Source: Serilophus lunatus (taxonomy: Eukaryota > Chordata > Aves > Passeriformes > Eurylaimidae). From it: a stretch of DNA of 64,000 bases. A program made the position numbers and the translations under genes. Below, in pieces: positions 41,901-54,131 of this stretch (its first letter is position 1; each line of letters begins with the position of its first letter). Below the pieces are notes generated by a model that did no database searches, was not told where the DNA came from, and saw only the letters and a program-made list of their open reading frames with translations. Where the stretch lies: NCBI GenBank assembly GCA_013399895.1, contig VXBA01000886.1:130434-194433 (forward strand), in the 5' to 3' direction.

Positions 41901-43322
41901 AACACCAGTCATGTCTCCCTGCAAAACTGTTGAAAACAGCAGGATATTCTTACAGTAAAACACTTAGCAAAATGCAATTTTTTACATGAAACTAAAAGGC
42001 TCAATGAAATTTACTGAAGAGATCTTAACACATGCTGAGCAATGAAACACATTCAATACCTCACAGAGAAATCGGACTGCAAAAGAAGGTTTGGATGTCT
42101 AATTCTCACCCTAGCAGCTCTTTAAAGGTCATAGCAGTAGTAGCAGGTACCATGCATGGCAAAACAAGTCACACCAGTCTGCACTGCTGCCTACATTAAC
42201 CCAAACTACACTGACACATGGACTTTGCCTAAGGAGATGCTCAAGACATGCCTTCTCATCAGCACAGGCAGCACCCAACCATGCCACGACCAACTGTACT
42301 CACCATATTGATGGCAAAGAGGTTTTTATCTAGCACAATGCAACAGTTCTACACACTCGCAGCATCAGCATGGTGTTTCCATGACTGAAATTTTGAAAAT
42401 ATCTGCCCAGATCCCACAGGACCAAAGATTCATATAGTTGCAATGCTAAAGATGTTCCCACCAAGAAACAAATAGTAAAATCCAAGTAAATCCAAATGCA
42501 AGGAATTTCCATGTGGAGGTGTCTTGTGAACTCTTCCAGTTATAAACCTTCTCCTATCACATGCTATCTGATGCTTTCATAATATCCCTGCATGTTTTAG
42601 TTCTCATTTAGATGGTGAGCAGCAGGGATACGGTCAGGGCACTGCTTGCTAAGGAGCAGTCTGGGAGTTACAAACTGTTCATCTCATCTGCCTTCTATCG
42701 TGCATTTGTTTAAAGGCATTCCTACAGAATACCTTTGATGCATATATGCCATAAGTCTCTGCAGGAGAAGCTTCATGTTGATTTGGATTGAAATTACCCT
42801 AGATGTTCAGACAATTCATTGTAACATTCACCATCTTTTTTTATCCTGTAAGATAAATCTTTAAATGTCATGAAATTAGATTCTCATCTCTTTTCATAAA
42901 CGAAGAGATTGTCCTGTACTGCTTGAGAACTCGGTTAATTTCTCAATTTGAAAATGTAAAGTAATTTGGGGTCACTTATAACAGAAGTAATATTGGTCCT
43001 TTTAAAAGTGTTAAAAATGACTTTGAAATTCCTTCCTATGACTCTCTTGTGCTATTAACCACATAGCGGTGCAACGCGAATAATGTACCATTGGTCACCA
43101 TCATGTCTTTTCTCAAAGGTAGAATCATCAGCCTGTTTCAATAAGTATACATAATCCCGTACATACAAACATATGTATACATCTGTTTCCATACCTACAC
43201 ATGCACTCACATAGTCAGAAAGCAACATGATGATTAACTTCCTGCTTGCCTTCCTTGAATTATTTTAGGCCCAAATGAACTAGTGCAAAATGACTAAAAA
43301 AATCTAAACCAACTAAACTAAG

Positions 43323-43360
43323 CCGACCAAAGTTAATAGAACCAACCAAAATTAATAGAA
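43323..43360. repeat. 19-bp tandem duplication
   Basis: ccgaccaaagttaatagaa is followed directly by ccaaccaaaattaatagaa (17 of 19 identical). The surroundings are A-rich with further cc-aa words. Confidence 0.85.
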
Positions 43361-44849
43361 ATAAATGAAACAGCTAAAAAATATGATTCACTGTTATAGA
43401 CCTAAAGAATCGTGACTTTGAGATGGTGACACAGTATGAAACTTGGTCACAAAGTGGCCAGTTCATGGAGTTTCTCCTTGCACAAAACAGCATCTACCTC
43501 TAAAAAGTTTTAAGACAGTGTGGCTGATCTCTTGATGGTTTTCTTTTGGTGTTGATTTGTTTGGAGTTTTTTCAGATTAACTACTGTCATCAGTTTCCAT
43601 TTAAAATGTTCTCCAGATTAAATCAGCTTTCAAGCAGTGTAGCAGACAACACCTTGAGAATTTAGTTCTGTGATTCATAAGAGTTCAACATGAGGCAAAA
43701 ATGTAGACTTTTCAGAAGCACTTCATAAAATTGCATAATTCCCATAGATTTTAATGGAAGTCTTTTGCTAACTCTGAATTTTTCTGATAAAAAATTAATC
43801 CCTCACGAATTTAAGATTCATTTACATTGCACACAGAAACCAGTGCAGCTACTTGTAGATCAAATGTTACACATAACCAAGTTTTCCAAAAACAAACAGG
43901 TAAAGATATCCTGCTTTTTCAAGCAAGTAAAGCTATTGCTGTTACCTTAGGGAGTGAAAGAGTCATTGTAAAATAATGATGATCATCTTCAAACAAATAA
44001 AGGGAAAGTCAAATCAGGGAGAAGTTCCATATTCACCTCTGACAAGAGAAAGATGTTAATTTCCAGCTATTTCTATTTTTAGTTGATGATTTTTTCTGTA
44101 GTATATGAAAGCCAGCCAATTTTCTTCAGAGAAGTGCTTCTTTTCTCTTAGCTCAGTAAGAACTATATGCTTCTTATTGGTCTACTGCGCCATGGGGATG
44201 GGATAAAATATGAACGCAAGGATTTCTTTATTCTAGCTTGGAAAATTAACTGTTAAACTCAGTGGGGGCAGAAACAAGGGTGGCATTTAGGTATAACTAA
44301 TTTAGTATCAAACCAAAGCAGAGAGCTTTCTTGGAGAAGAAAGAGACCAAAGAAAACACAAAATTGTACCTGAATTATTTCTGAGCCAATTCCTATAAAA
44401 GCATTCCCTTTTATAATGCACACATTGTTGACAGGTTTTAAAGATAATCTAATGAACAACAAGTGCTAATAACCCCCCCAGTACATTAAAGTTGAAGTGT
44501 CATCTAAAGATGAGGCCTGGACTGATTTTTAAAAAGTGGATCGTGGGACAGATCCTCAGTTGATATGGAATAGCATTCTTAAGTTTATTGTTCAGTTAGA
44601 ATGTAATGTAACTATAATTTCAATTTGCTTACATTACCATATGTTAATAAAATAGCAAATGCTACTTACAAATTTTGTTCCTTGCTTTGACTGCTTTTAA
44701 TTGCTTAATTTTCTTTAATTGTAAAGAATATATTTTGTGGGGAAAAATTCTCATTTGTGCTGACAGACTCCATTAGTCATTCCCTACTTAGACACATTTA
44801 TAAAGACCTAAGATTTTGCTTGAAAAGAGGCTCGGAAGCAAGTGTTTTG

Positions 44850-44945
44850 TTCATTAATCCATAAACATTTGATTTCAAATCAGATTGCCAGCAGACATAA
44901 CCTCTTTGCATAGCTACAACAGAGACTTGATTTGATTAATCAAAC
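44850..44945. promoter_or_regulatory. Cluster of homeodomain-like palindromic sites
   Basis: Within about 95 bases lie ATTAATCC (bicoid-type, about 44853-44860), TGATTTCAAATCA (44870-44882, palindrome around one C) and the perfect 14-bp palindrome TTTGATTAATCAAA (44931-44944). The surrounding 300 bases are of balanced, non-repetitive composition, as in conserved non-coding elements. Enhancer function is inference. Confidence 0.35.
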
Positions 44946-47900
44946 AGCTCTGATTCACTGAATTGTCTCCAGAATAGTCATCCCTGACAATACTACGCAA
45001 ATAGCTGCTGATGTGCTATTGGCATCCCAGCTTTCTAAATCTGCTATGTTTTCCTCCATGAAAACATCCACATTTTATATCTAATTCAACAACTCTTCTA
45101 CATAAGGGCTACTGTATCTGACATACATAATTTTTAATCCATGTTCTATTATTTGCTTTGAAAATAAGCATCATCTTTAAGATTTGCTCTATATCTGTTT
45201 ACCCTTTACAGAAATAGCAATAATAATATTTCTCTATTCTAAAACAATTTTAAATCTATATAAACTATAATTTTTTAAAATTTTATTTTTGGGAGCTATG
45301 CAACATTGTATCTCATATAAGTATTTTTGCCCATTCAGCTTTAAAGACCTCTCACTTATACAGAATTAGGTAACGGGCAATCTTTATAGTTTAAGATTCC
45401 CAAATCAAATATGCTAATTAAGCCTACATAGTTAATATTAATTGTTGATAAAACAGCACAAGCTAGTAACATGCAACAGATGTATGATTCACTTTATAGC
45501 AAATAATGGCTACTCTGTGGGAGTATTTGCTCATTCTCCTGTGAAATAAAGCAAAGGTGAAGGTGAAAAAAAAATAAGCTTGGAATCAGGGTAAGAGAGA
45601 GAAAAGAAGTAAGATGCTGTTGTTACCTTTGGCTAGGCAATAGAAAGAGAAGCCAAAGCACCCTTAAAAAGGCAGGAAAGTGGAGCCTGTAGCCTCAGGA
45701 AAAGAAACAAACAAACAAAAAAACAGGAGTCACAAAACTTCAATTAATAGACTTCAAAAAAGTGACAGTTTCCAAGCCACAGAAAAAAAACTTCATGGAC
45801 TTCAAAGTTCAACAAGAACCATGAACAGAAAGCTTTGGGGGAAGCAACAGAAATTGTGAAAAAAGCAAGTATCTTTTTTTTTTCCTGCACTCTCTTAAAT
45901 ACTACAGTTCTCAAGTGCAGACTGAAGCAACCAACTGGTTCACCCTGCTGGCTGACCCTGAGGAACACTATGTAACTACCCACTGATAAAGACCCATCTG
46001 AACCTACTAAACTTTTGCTTTCCAGGAAAACATATTCTCTATTAAAATGATCAGTTCTTCAGTACCATGTTAAATAAGTACAGTAGCTGAGAATAGGCAA
46101 GAAATCTCAACCATTCTATAATGACTATGTCAAAGTGCCATTGGTTAGGCTACGTTATTTCTCATTGTTTGAAACAATCTGTTTCTTCTTATGATTCAGA
46201 AAACTAAAGGATAGACCTTCAGGTATGATCACAGTCTAAACTCACTATATGTTTTTGGTAAGCTTCTTAACAAATACTTCTGTATATTAAAATCCATATT
46301 GTCAGTACTCCTGTGAGATAAATTAGTTATAAGCATTCAGTGTACATCTTGCCTCCCCTAATTCAACAAATAATATGTTAAACTAAGCCACTCATGGGGT
46401 TAATTACACTGTATTTATGTTTTATAATTTGTATGTATTAACATCAATAACATGTTCGTTAGTACTTTCATCAGTTAGTTGTTTATGATCTGTGGTAGTT
46501 TTCTTGCTGAAGTTTTACATATGTACAGCGTTTTGAACAACAGTGGATGTATTCAATGGTAATTGCTTAATTACAGAGCATTTAGTGATTTCTATTCAGA
46601 ATTTTGGCAGAGATCAAAGTTTCAGTAGAAGTGGAAAAAAAATAATTTGTTTTAGAAATAAGAAGTGCAACTCTTTTCATTATTACAGTGGCAGAAATAT
46701 GAGTAATTCTCCCAGAGAAAAGGAAGCAAAATGAGAGGGGAAAAGAATACCAGAGTTTTGAGAAAGAGGTGCTAGAGCCTCTACACAACTCTAGAGGCAG
46801 TAAGCCTTTCCACATTAACAATCTTGGTTCAAAACTGGGATGTGTCAAAAGTAAAACTTATTTAGACTTTCAACTGGACTTTTTCCCAACATGAAGTTTA
46901 GCCTAATATGTCTGATTAGTCTAATATTTGTCTGTGTTAAAAAAAAGGTCTATGACTTGAAACAGCAGGAGCGCTGAAGTCAGAACAGAGATTCTTGACA
47001 GAACTGAATAAGAAAGTCTGAGAGCTGCATTTATTTATTTTTGTTTTTATTAACAGGAAAGACGTGCCCCATCATACACCTGTATTCATTCCCAGCATCT
47101 ATCAGCTGACCTTGTAAATGATGTTACATTACTTTAGATGACTCTCAGCCTAAGCTTAAAATAAGTTTTGACTCAATTGAAATGCAAAGACAAAATACTG
47201 TGTTCCTTCTCCAGCTGAGCTTTTATTTAATGTGCCAGATTAAGAAGCTTGCTCTAATTCGCTGGATCATAGTCAACACAATTTATCCAAGAAACTCAGA
47301 GATAAGGGGGACACAGGTCTTAGTCTGGCAAAATTCTCAATCAGATGAATGAGCACTTTGCCTAAGTATGTTTTGCAGAATTTATAGTAGTATTTTTGCC
47401 TCAACTAAGTCTGAAAAATTGGACTGCTGCTTTTGTACTTATGTTTTGGAATAGTTAATTCAGAAGAGAATAAAAACAAACTTCTCCCTTTCCAATGTCT
47501 GTTTTTATTATGCTCTAAACAACTAGGATTCCCCTCAAGAATATCACAAAGAAAGTTGGAACAGAAGCTCCAGTGGGTTTGGATTAAGTATAATGCACCT
47601 CGCAATTGTGTTAAACTACTTAAAAACACCACAGATCCATGGACTAGAAATGTGATTATTTTGTCCCTCATGATTAGAAAATAACATCTATTTTGTAACT
47701 GTACAAGTTCCTGTTAAGGGAACTCGCTATCATAAAAACTACCATCAGAAGTATTTTATTCCTTAAAACAATGGATGTAGCTTGAGTTGCATATACAACA
47801 TTTTTCATCAGTATACAACTCAATCAGATTTTCTTCTGTAAATTTCATACTGTCCTGCTGTTCTTAAGATACTAAAGTACCACATATACTAAAAACTGAA

Positions 47901-50900
47901 CACTAATAAATGTAGGTTGGAAATTTTATTCCAGAAATGCTTATCTTTAGACAAAACCTAAAATACCTAAATACATAGAAAAGTGGGCCATGACAGAAAG
48001 TGTCCATATAGCATCAGAGATTATTTCAATGCTCTTAAAACTACTCACTGCAGGTCACCCTACTAAAAAAGGAACTCAAGAAGTCAGACTTACGCATTTG
48101 GTGCACAGATTTATAAAAGCGTCAGCTAGGCAACTCAATGGTTAAACTGGTAATTGTGGAGAGGGTCTGAGCTTTAGCTTCCCTAACTCTTGCTATTTAA
48201 AGCGAATTAATGCTTCTTGTTGAGAAAAAAAAAAAATTAAGAAGCTGTAAGAGAAGGTCGGGTGCCATAGGAAAGAAAGAGTCTTAAAGATCTTCGAGTC
48301 TCCTGCTGCCTGTTTGTGGGAGTAAGAATAAGGGATTACTGCACAAATACGAGGAGACAGATTCAACTTTTGATTACAAGTAAAATCAGTGAAATAGCTG
48401 CAATTTCACAAATATGAAATTAATGAATGTGAAATACAAATTCTGATAGCCTTTACTTAAGAGACTACTACATGAAGCCCTAATCTAAAAAAAAAAAAAG
48501 TAATTATAAAAAACCCTCAAATTTGTGAGTAAATTATATTAGAATCTTTTTGGCCTTTGTCCATGACTATAAAATGTCATTAATATAAATGTGATTTAAA
48601 CTTGGGAACTCTGATCACTGTTGCAGCCAAGAGCTTAAGTATATGAAATCTCCTTGGCTCTGCTAAAGCACTAGTGCTAAATTCTGGGAAATGATAACAC
48701 TGATTCATCTCAAAACAGTCTATATATAACAGCAAGACTAGGCACACATAAAATTATGCACTGTCTTGCCCCAAGGTTAGCAACATATTCCTAGTAGAAG
48801 GAAGAACATTATTTTCATTCCCTGCAATCATGTGATAAATAGCTGTAGGGCAGATTCAGCAAGATCTCGAAGGTTATGATTTTACAATATAATGAATGTA
48901 TGTCTAGCTTTCTGCCACCTGAAAAAGCAGCAAAACAAAGCAGGACTTGTCAGTATTTTGCTTATGGCAGAAATCAGACATTGTCCAGAACCCTTTATGA
49001 GACACACTACTACCTTCTTAACTAGTTTGATTATAACATTGACTCCAATGCTTCAACAGTTCAGCTTTCCAGCATATGGCATAATTGGAAGCAGCAGCCA
49101 GCAGGTATCACATGTGAATGGGAAATGTCTCACACTAAGTAACAACTGACTGTATCAAGTATGTGGCCTTGTAGATAGATCTCTGGGGGAAAATAATAAT
49201 AATAATGATAAAAAAAAGTATATTGAAAATGAGAGGATGGGTTGAGCATCTGTGCAGTATATGAAGCAAGCAAATTACCTATAAAGTTCAGAAGTAGAAC
49301 ATACCAAAAATGTCACTGAATTTAGTTCTAAAATAAAGAGATGAAACAACATTGAAGGAACATTTTAAGAGATACGAAACAGCTGTTTACATGGATTGCT
49401 TATCTAAAATGAACAGCAAGTCTTTTAAAGGAATGGTAACCCTTCAGTTGACAGCAACCCAAATGTATGGACGCTTTTGGGAGAAACTTTGTACAAAGGT
49501 GGGAGAGAGACATCGAGAAGTGCATTCTTAGAAGCAGAGAAACTACCACATAAAAAAAAATCATGCTCACAACTGCGCACCTCACTTGCAAAGAACTGAC
49601 ATTTGTTCCTATTTTCATTTATTGTCAAGTAGGCTGTAGATGAAATTTTATATTCTGACCATGCTTCCTATAAAATACTGTGTTTTACTGAAGTAAGTTA
49701 CAGGCACATCTACACCATCACAATCGTGAGGTAAAGGCCTGGGTTGAATTATGTTTGATTTTGATGATTCATATTACTCCACACTGGGGTATGACTGAGT
49801 CATAACCATTGAATAGAGCTACAATAATTGATGCAATTGTGCAGAGTTTGCAAAACAGGAATGCCAATGTTGAAAATGTACAAAAATGCACTGGAATTAT
49901 ACTAGAGGGTGATGCAAGCCTGGCAGGAACTCTTAGGGGTATCTCTGCTTATTTGGCCAGAATTATATGTTAAAGTCCAAGGAGTTTGGTTCAACCACAG
50001 GAAGAAACTGTGGCCAGACATTAGGACAGAGACTCACTTTGTATCATTTTAAACACGTTAAAGGACCTAGAATAAGTACATATCACTCATATCCTCAAAG
50101 GCACCTCACTGCAGAAGAGTGCAACATGATTTTACATTGAAGTAGGTAAGGCAGTATAAAGTCCTGCTAATAATAAGATCTCGTAGTTTCACCTGTACAT
50201 AGCCAGTAGAGATCAACCCCAGGTGTATTGTTCGGGGCTGACCTTGGCCAGCTACATCAATGCACAAAATATCTGCTTCTTGTTTCCGCAAATATTTTAC
50301 CTTTAGACAGATACCTCATGATAGCAATCTTGATGTAAAACACACCTTTTTTTTTCAGTGAAGATAGAATCTTAGCAAAGCTGAGAAGAAGGCACATCAT
50401 GTTTAAAGAGTAATGAGTGTACAGCACAGCCCAAGTGCAAATGAGATTAGGTCTATCTCAGTCACCTGCATTGTGCAGAGTAAGACAAAACCAGAATTTC
50501 TCCCTTTGCATTTTAAAAGATTTTTAAGAGCAGCACAACTTACAAGAGAAAATGTCTAATTGGCTTCATAGATAGAAAAAGCCATATGATTTTTTTTGTG
50601 TTTACAAGATTGCATTTTCTAGTGCATGAGTTAATGCACTTTGTGAAAGTTACTATGCCAGGGTTTATAAGCTTCAGAAGGATGTGGTAGCAGTTCAAAT
50701 TTCATGACAGAATGCTAACGTATCTTTGCTATTGGAAAAACTAATGAGGTGGTAAATAGTTGCAGAGCAGTGTTACACATAGTGATATGCAAGTTTTTTT
50801 GGTTTTTCATTATCTGTGTAACTGTATAGACATCGAGGCAATGAAAACTCAAAACAGCCAGCAAAAGCTTAAGGCGGCTTTAAAGCTGGAATAGAATTGT

Positions 50901-52953
50901 GTCAGTGTTTTCTAACAGAAATATAATAAATTTAAGCAATCTAAAAAAAATATTCCCTCGATACTTCAGCCAGGGTTTTCTGCTAAGTCTAAGGTCTCGT
51001 AAGTAGTGCTTAGGTGAAGATCACAATTAAGCTAACATAGGCAATTTATTCTCATGCTGTTTTTATTCTAGCTGAGGCAACAGCATAATGTTAAGCAGTC
51101 TTAAGGATTCTTTTTGTTATGCTTGTTGACTATGGCGCTTAATTTAAGGTGCTATCACAACATCTCTACCAGACTCCAAATGTCATGAGCAGTAGCAAGC
51201 AGGAGCACACAACGCAGAGGGTTCTCCTGACCCCCAACTATCCTTACCGAGGACAGCAGGATGTAAGATATAACACTTTTTGGTAGCTAGAGGCTGACTG
51301 AAATGAAATTCCATAATGCTGAATACAACTACGGCTGGTATTTAGCATTAGGACATGAAAATGTTAAAAAATACCAAGGGCAGTATTCACTACCAAGGAT
51401 AGTGAATGCAGAACGCTTTTCAATGCGGTTGCCACTGATCCAAAGAATGAAAGTTCTGAAATTGGGAATTACTTCTATGACATATTTATGACATATAAAA
51501 ATCACAGATGACAATAAGAAGTACTTTGGAGGTGATCTGCACCATTTATAAAGCTTCAGCAAGCACTGAATGAAACCCCCCCTGCTGAAAAGTCCCCATC
51601 ATGCTGCTTTAAACAAGCAAACTCAAGGATCCCTGACGATCTGTATATCATAGCAGCACTGTCAGATCTCCTATTAAAAGAGTAAGTTTTCCTACATTTT
51701 GAAATGTAAAGATATGTGAATGCTTTCATCTCTCATCCCAAACTCATTTTCAAATTGCTGAATTCAAGAAGCACTACTGACTTACTGAGTTGCAATTTCT
51801 GTGCTCTGTGATTTACATTTTTTGTTATTTTCAGAATCAATTTTCTATCATAAGTCTGTGAGATACCACGTCTATTACAAATTTATAATGCATTATTAAT
51901 GATCTTACACAGACAAAAGAAAAAAGTGAGCCAGTAAAACATATTAAATAATTATTTTGTCTACTTGTTTTAACTACAAGAGATAGGATGGCTACAAAAA
52001 TAGCTGGTGAAATCGAGCAAGATATCTGCTACTACAGTATTGCCCAGCATTTCAGCAGCTGTAGGTGAAGAGATATAGAGATGATATTAGTTGTGTAAGT
52101 CTAAAATGGGATATTAACTGCTGTGAAGGAAAATGATTCATAAAAGCCATTATGCTATATGAAACTAGCTTCATTCCTCCATTGTGCACACCTATGATGC
52201 CTATATAGTGTCAATTACAAGTGAAATGAGATCTGGTCTATATTAAAATGCAAGTGCATAAAACTACAAAATCCACCACCTCTGTCCACCCCACACCTGC
52301 TTTTAGTACTTACAAAGTTCACCAAATTAAACATACTGCAGATTTGAGATGCAGCTTAAGGCCTGATACATTTACTCCCTCAGTTTCAATTATAACTAGA
52401 AGGAGCTGTCCCAGTTAACATGTCTGCAAATCCATGGTTTGAAGTTAGGCCCTATCTCTGTCAAACCTTCAGCTCAGTTTGCTATAAAAATGTAGTACGC
52501 CGAAAAGCTATAGAGAAAATATGTTACATACTGCAGAAATGGATTTTCCTCTCAGATTTGTGTTAATAAATATAATTCACTCTAATTTGATCCTTTTAAA
52601 ACTACTGGAACAAGTCACAGTAAGTAACTAGTTTAGAAAGTGTTTTACTTCTCATATTATGATTCTACCCAGATATGCTTCCAAATGCTTCAAATCTTTG
52701 AATTTTAATGAAGCCAGTTGGTTCATTAGAAGTCCTTGTGTGGACACAAGTAATGTGTGCTATGAGCTGGGTGTACTACAACAGATTGCACATAAAATGT
52801 GCCACTTCTTTACTGTGATACTATTCATTTGAGGGGAAAACTCAGATTTCTAACACGTTCAAAAATATGTTTTACGAATATAAGTGTGCTCCGAGAATGG
52901 AGAGATTAAAAAGTGAAACAAGAAAGGACACAGACAGTATCTCATAACAGAGA

Positions 52954-52975
52954 AACATGTATTTAACATGTATTT
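52954..52975. repeat. Perfect 11-bp tandem duplication
   Basis: aacatgtattt occurs twice head to tail without mismatch. Confidence 0.85.
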
Positions 52976-53079
52976 ATTTGCCAAACGACACTATTTTTCA
53001 TATCATTTATAATGGAAGCTTGAAGACTAAAACACTCCACAAGCCATTAGTTTCTTGGTACTCTCTGATGGATTAGAAT

Positions 53080-53103
53080 ATTTCTAACATTTCTAACATT
53101 TCT
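53080..53103. repeat. 9-bp tandem repeat atttctaac
   Basis: Two full copies and a six-base partial third copy. Confidence 0.85.
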
Positions 53104-53266
53104 TTGCTAAAGCACAGAAGAAGACCAAAGCTAAGTAGTACTGAAATCCAGATGTTCAACAGGGATGCTATCAATAGACACATGACAGAAACACAGAAGC
53201 ACATCAGTTTCTTAAAACTCTCAAAAAGCACCTATAATTTTGTCCATTTCTTAGTTCAGAATTTGG

Positions 53267-53287
53267 AAAAAAAAAAAAAAAGGGGGG
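53267..53287. repeat. Homopolymer pair A15-G6
   Basis: Fifteen A are followed by six G. Length is prone to sequencing error. Confidence 0.9.
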
Positions 53288-54058
53288 AATCTAAAGTTCT
53301 GATTTGCCATCGGGAAGCAGAACAAAAAAACCAAAAATGTTACAAGATTTAAATTACCTGCTGAGGGTTCTGGACCACCCCTTTGCCTGGAGACAGTTTG
53401 AAGGCCTACACAGCCCATCCAGAAGTGATCCTGTTCTACTGGTTAAATACTATGGGCTGCATGAGGTTTGTCGCAAAGTATTAATACTAAAGCAAGAATG
53501 AAGAATAAAAAAGTGAAGGGTATTTAAATCTCATTCATACAATATATTTTCATCTCACTCACATAAGATTGACATTCACACAATTCATAGTCATCTACAG
53601 TTTTCACTGACCAGTTGAATTGTACCAGTACTCTCAACAGAATGGACAGCAGAAGCCAAGACAAACAGGATTGGGGTGAACCATGGGTGGCTTCCCTTCC
53701 CTATTTCCATGTTTCTCATCTGTTTCCACAGTATAGACAAATACTGCCATTTTTAAGTTTGAGGAAGAAAAAAGACATTGTAAAATAAAAATAAAAATAA
53801 AATGCCAGTCACAGCAGTGGATCACCTATGTACTTCTGCTGCTTGACAATCTGGTGCTCTTGTAGGATACAAAGGCAAAAAAGTCAGGTGTTCATTTCAA
53901 ACTGAAATGTTTGACAGATATAACAGCCTTCTGCAATGAAACTGATGAAATCTCAAATAGCAAAGTCCATCTCCTGTACAGTAGGGAGATTAAAATTGAA
54001 CAGGAAAGGTTTATTGTCTTCAGACAGATGCAAATTTCATTTGCGAGTATGGAGTGTT

Positions 54059-54131
54059 TTTGTTTGGTTTGGTTTGTGTTTTTGTTTTTTTTTTTTTCTC
54101 CTTTGGTTGGTTTTTGTTTGGGTTTTTTGTG
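54059..54131. repeat. T/G-rich low-complexity tract
   Basis: Runs such as gtttggtttggtttg and a poly-T of about 13 occur. The tract resembles the one at 63060-63123. Open frames across it (Phe/Leu/Trp-rich) are artefacts. Confidence 0.85.

Larger units (their letters stand above)
29962..43322. other. Intronic DNA, nothing firm beyond small repeats
   Basis: AT-rich unique sequence with the direct repeat at 35329-35361, the A/C tract at 38899-38945 and a CTCTCT-rich stretch near 40970. Open frames at 30122-30487, 33726-34100 and 40356-40712 have no recognisable product. Confidence 0.55.

Noticed and set aside
44515..44580. Words resembling a known sauropsid MITE-like repeat (acagatcctcagttgatat)
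   Set aside because: The expected long inverted partner was not found nearby.
49985..50060. CR1-like words (gaagaaactgtggccagacattaggacag)
   Set aside because: Only a short stretch resembles CR1. The adjacent diagnostic blocks and 3' terminal repeats are missing.
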